This document shows positions 56,019-64,000 of a DNA stretch of 64,000 nucleotides, in pieces. The translations under genes and the position numbers were made by a program. Below the pieces are notes generated by a model that saw nothing but the letters and a program-made list of their open reading frames with translations, searched no databases and was not told the DNA's origin. This DNA comes from Ditylenchus dipsaci (lineage: Eukaryota > Nematoda > Chromadorea > Rhabditida > Anguinidae), in contig SADC01000915.1 in assembly GCA_004194705.1 (NCBI GenBank), positions 62,001 through 126,000 of the forward strand, in the 5' to 3' direction. Positions within the stretch are counted from its first letter, which is position 1; each line of letters begins with the position of its first letter.

Positions 56019-56617
56019 CTAGATAACGTTTCTGTGAGTTTCAGCGTGGGCCTTACTACTATCTTCTGACAACGTCTCCTTCCACTTCTCATTGATGCCT
56101 TCCTCGTTGAAAACGCCTTCAATTGCCAGAAATATGATCTGAAAGCAATTCATGAAAAATCAAGAAGTATTGCAACACACGAATTATACCTTCGGAGCAA
56201 CAAGAGTGTTAGGCTCATCGCGTATCCCTCTTGCATCCATCCGCAAAATTGTTCCCAGATTGTACTTGTGTACGGATTTTTCAACTTGGTTTCTAACAAA
56301 ACAATGCCTAGAATTTAATTTTAGGTGTGATTTTGTTAACTTCTCTATCTGAAACTAACAAATATGGCACTTTTTAGCTAAAGGACAGCTTGTTTTATTC
56401 GTAAAACGGCATTTTTCTTTTTTGACCTTAAGAAATCGAGTAAAATCGAGTAAAAGTAAAAGAAATCGAGTAAAAGTAACTTGTTGGTTGGCTGACTTGT
56501 GGCTTAGGTGGAATGATTTTTCTTATGGTCTTGTTGATTCCCTTATGGATGTGCATTCGCAACTGCATGCAGCATGCCGCTAAGAAAAGAGCCGCCTTAA
56601 AGCAGAGAAATATCGAC
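56019..56617 (-). CDS. Unrecognised small protein, last two exons
   Basis: Exon 56617-56497 encodes SIFLCFKAALFLAACCM (a likely membrane segment) followed by a basic stretch and IIPPKPQ. It ends at a CAA|GTCAGC donor in phase 0. The last exon 56138-56019 continues IIFLAIEGVFNEEG...KWKETLSED and ends at TAG. An AATAAA follows. Upstream exons were not found; they would lie between 56618 and about 58070, on the same strand as and downstream of YME1L1. I do not recognise the family, and a chance frame remains possible. Confidence 0.42.
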
Positions 56618-56789
56618 CTAGAAATAAGAATGCACAATTTGCATGTAAAACATACATACCTACTGTTATTATTAAAAGTATTCTCATTGTGAACTATTTT
56701 AAATACGTATAGGCCGAAATATGAATAAAAACTGTGAAAACACAAAAAATTGAAAAAACATAAAAAATTGACAAAAACGTAAAAAATAA

Positions 56790-56952
56790 AAAGGGCACAT
56801 TCTGCCTTGAAAAGGGCATATTTTTTGGATGACGTGCCCTAAAAAGGGCACATAAATTTAGGCCAAAATATATGCCCTACAAAGGCACAATGTGCAAAAA
56901 ATTTTCCAAAAATACAATGTGCCCTGAAATGTGCCCTTCAGGGCACATTTGT
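56790..56952. repeat. GGGCACAT-word palindrome
   Basis: About eight GGGCACAT / ATGTGCCC words in both orientations, again one word repeated in inverted arms. No duplication identified. The rest of 56953-57482 holds only scattered repeat fragments and an unconvincing 139-codon frame (57426-57007). Confidence 0.6.
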
Positions 56953-57482
56953 CGAACCGTAATCCTAACCCATTTTGACGGTGTTTTCATAATAAAACAT
57001 ACTATGTTACTCCTGAAAGGGACCATTGCAACTCATAGAAAAAATTTGAATTTTTTCGAAAATTGATTCCGGTAGGAATGGGTTAATTTCAGATCGAACG
57101 CGAAAAGTTTGAAAAAAATTGCTGGTCCCCAACTGCATGCAGCATTTACTTTTTGATACTTTTTGAAACGCACGGTCATGCTCTTTTAATTCAGCATGTA
57201 TTTGGTGGGACAAAAGAACACCAAAAAGTCTTACTTTACCGAACCGCCCATCAAAATCAAGCCTATGCACAGCAACTGTATCTTTTTGGCCGGAAAGTTT
57301 CAGGAATAAAGCGTAAGGAAATAACATCAAAAAAGCTTTGGGCGATGCCAAATCTCGGGGAATTTCCGAGAAACGGTAGCTAAATTTGATGCTACAGTAG
57401 AACCTCGTTATAAGATACAAGACCATTGGAATAACTAAAAAATCCCTTCACTCAGAAGTCGGGAGAAAAATAAATTAAATTA

Positions 57483-57742
57483 CAGTCAAACCCCGATATA
57501 GTGTAGACCCGGGGCCCTCTACACTATATTGAGGTTACAATATATCGAGGGTATGGTCTGAGCCATTTGTTTTAACAATACCAACCACATTCTTAACGAT
57601 ACCTACCCACCCTAAATCAATTTTGTCTTTCCAACATTCCTAGAGACTACATAACGTCACCTAAAAAACTCGAAGACAATGCATTTCTGAAATACCAAAC
57701 AAATTTGAGAAAAAACATATACACTATATCGGAGTTTGACTG
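57483..57742. mobile_element. pogo-like MITE, CAGTCAAACCCCGATATAG ends
   Basis: 260 bp, ends CAGTCAAACCCCGATATAGT / ACTATATCGGAGTTTGACTG flanked by TA, with an inner hairpin TAGACCCGGGGCCCTCTA. A half end of the same type (CAGTAGAACCTCGTTATAAG) lies at 57395. Confidence 0.85.
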
Positions 57743-57792
57743 TAACCCGAAATTGAAATTCAACACTTGAAAAATAAACATAGTCAAAAAGG

Positions 57793-57955
57793 CCCGGGGT
57801 CAAGCGTCCAAGGGGGTCAAATGTTGCGCACCCGGGTCGGATCAATTGTCCCTTTATAATGGTATGGGATCAATCATCCATTTTTAATGGTATGGGATCA
57901 ATCGTCCCTTTTTGACGGGATGGGATCAATCGGCCAATGGGATCAATCGTCCGTG
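57793..57955. repeat. Tandem array, word GGGATCAATCGTCC
   Basis: Six head-to-tail units of GGGATCAATCGTCC with spacers such as TTTTTAATGGTAT. It looks like one terminus of a word-type foldback element without a partner. Confidence 0.6.
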
Positions 57956-58072
57956 TACGTGTGCTAATAAGCTCTTGGAATAGGGCCACGCTAAAATGCA
58001 ATAGCTCTTTGACTATGGCATAGAAATGACTGTAGTTTTTCATTTAAAAGTCTGCAGCAAGGTCGATACACA

Positions 58073-58078
58073 TTTATT
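58073..58078 (-). promoter_or_regulatory. YME1L1 polyadenylation signal
   Basis: AATAAA on the minus strand 40 nt after the YME1L1 stop codon. Confidence 0.75.
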
Positions 58079-58118
58079 TCAATACAGAGAACAATTTCTA
58101 AGATTTTTCAGTATACTC

Positions 58119-62899
<4,781 letters not shown>

Positions 62900-63008
62900 C
62901 TGAAAACCATGTAAAATTAGTAGCTGCATGTCTTGTTAAATATATTCTAGGCATGATAAATAAAATTAGGCATGTCATATTTTGAAAAACCCTGCCAATC
63001 GTGCGTCA

Positions 63009-63179
63009 GGCTCTACACATATTCTTCAACTACCAATTCATCAACCGGACAATTCTTCAACCCGAATTCTTCAACCGGCTTATTCTTCAACTGGACTATT
63101 AGGGGACTATTGCCTGACTATTAATGGCTAGACAATAGTCCGGTTGAAGAACTGGGGGTTGAAGAATATGTGGAGAGCC
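63009..63179. mobile_element. Foldback MITE, word ATTCTTCAACCGG, copy 2
   Basis: Ends GGCTCTACACATATTCTTCA / TGAAGAATATGTGGAGAGCC, same family as 46554-46746, with the perfect 8-bp duplication GTGCGTCA (63001-63008, 63180-63187). It lies upstream of the YME1L1 start. Confidence 0.94.
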
Positions 63180-63187
63180 GTGCGTCA

Positions 63188-64000
63188 AACTTTTACAACA
63201 ACTTTTTCCCGCTAAAAGTAGCTGGTCCGAAAATAAAATCGTATAGTGTTTTGATTGGTCAATTACACAACTAAAATTTCAATCCTTTGACAGTAAGCAA
63301 TGGTTTCTGCTCTAGCTTTTGGATAACCTCATGTTTAGTCTTCCTGATAATGTAAGGCAACATAGGCCTACCCAGGGGTAGGGGGGGGGGCCAAGGTTGG
63401 CACGTGCCGCATACCCCCTTCCCCCAGTTAGATTTTTTCAAAACGTCGTAGGTAAAATGGTCTCGAAAATTTGAAAAACGGTGTAGGTAAAATGGTCTAA
63501 AAATGGCCTGGTGCCCCTCCCTCAGAAATTCCTGCGTACGCCACTGTAAGGCAGGGTTTTTTTTCTCAAAACAATATGTTAATGTTTGGAGAACCCTGGC
63601 ATAAGGTCAGGCAATCAATATTGGGTATTAATAGATAAGTTTTTGATTATTAGACGGTTTTCAACATCTCCAAAAGGCACCCAATACCCAAAAAAGACAC
63701 ACAACATGATCTAAAATTCCTTGACGACATACTAAAAATCACATTCTAAAGAGCCACTTTGCCTCAGTGATTGTACAGCGTGTTCAAACTTTTTCTGACA
63801 AATTTGTCTCAACCATAGATTTTTGAATTCGCACTCAAATTTTTTGAACGACAGCTCATTCGAAAGGCCGGAGTGTGCCATTTTATTTGCAAAAAATTGG
63901 TTGGAAAGGTCTACTTATGGCCTAGATACGGCAGTTTTAACAAATGCATGATTTAAAACAAATTTATTCAACAAGCAAAAGTCCATTAGAGTAAGTTCCG
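63188..64000. other. Region upstream of YME1L1: no gene seen
   Basis: Contains a G9/C-rich repeat fragment near 63380-63540 and AT-rich sequence. A 30-codon minus-strand frame at about 63365-63275 is too short to call. A YME1L1 promoter is expected near 62930-63000 by position only. Confidence 0.35.

Noticed and set aside
57007..57426. 139-codon open frame on the minus strand
   Set aside because: No recognisable motif or plausible splice context, and parts mirror nearby repeats. A chance open frame is likelier.
63275..63365. 30-codon minus-strand frame beginning MLPYIIRKTKHE as an upstream YME1L1 exon
   Set aside because: It ends in a stop, has no donor in frame, and borders a repeat fragment; support is too weak.

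Overview
The window is animal (metazoan) nuclear DNA: AT-rich, with intron-dense protein genes, GT-AG splice sites and no bacterial features. I cannot name the species. Introns that have not been invaded are about 43-56 nt long, which fits an invertebrate with compact ancestral introns. Three conserved genes form the backbone: LARP1 on the minus strand (25855 down to 921; its C-terminal DM15 exons lie off the left edge), FHIP1 (FAM160 family) on the plus strand (about 30136, perhaps 27342, to 53483) and the mitochondrial i-AAA protease YME1L1 on the minus strand (62899 to 58119). A probable small unrecognised membrane-protein gene has its last two exons at 56617-56019 (minus). LARP1 and FHIP1 are divergent across about 4 kb that probably holds both promoters. 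FHIP1 and the two minus-strand genes to its right converge.

The rest is dominated by DNA transposons, mostly non-autonomous and palindromic, which have inflated the introns. The main discovery is a set of at least 19 insertions that look unrelated in sequence but share one architecture: an 8-9 bp target-site duplication (most are perfect), outer ends often beginning with GG, and in many of them terminal inverted repeats built from a short element-specific word repeated head-to-tail (for example ACATTTGCGCGCC, TTATTTCGCCGACA, CAGTTAGCG, CGACTCGTTACA). Some elements with different words share the same internal core, as if the terminal words were replaced wholesale. One element carries a degraded piece resembling a Mutator-like (MULE) transposase C-terminus and another a FLYWCH-like remnant, so a MULE/foldback affiliation is my working hypothesis.

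Other elements are a 1.34-kb mariner whose transposase gene has two introns, TA-flanked mariner- and pogo-like MITEs, a TTAA-flanked MITE, a near-perfect 1.85-kb palindrome, minisatellites, a tRNA-Ala and two tRNA-derived SINE-like copies. One foldback element landed exactly on a 5' splice site of FHIP1 and duplicated it. That element carries its own small spliced gene.

LARP1 and FHIP1 show about 18 frame breaks. Almost all are explained by one missing base, often in a homopolymer, whereas all 24 exons of YME1L1 read through cleanly. I favour local assembly error, but the contrast deserves checking.
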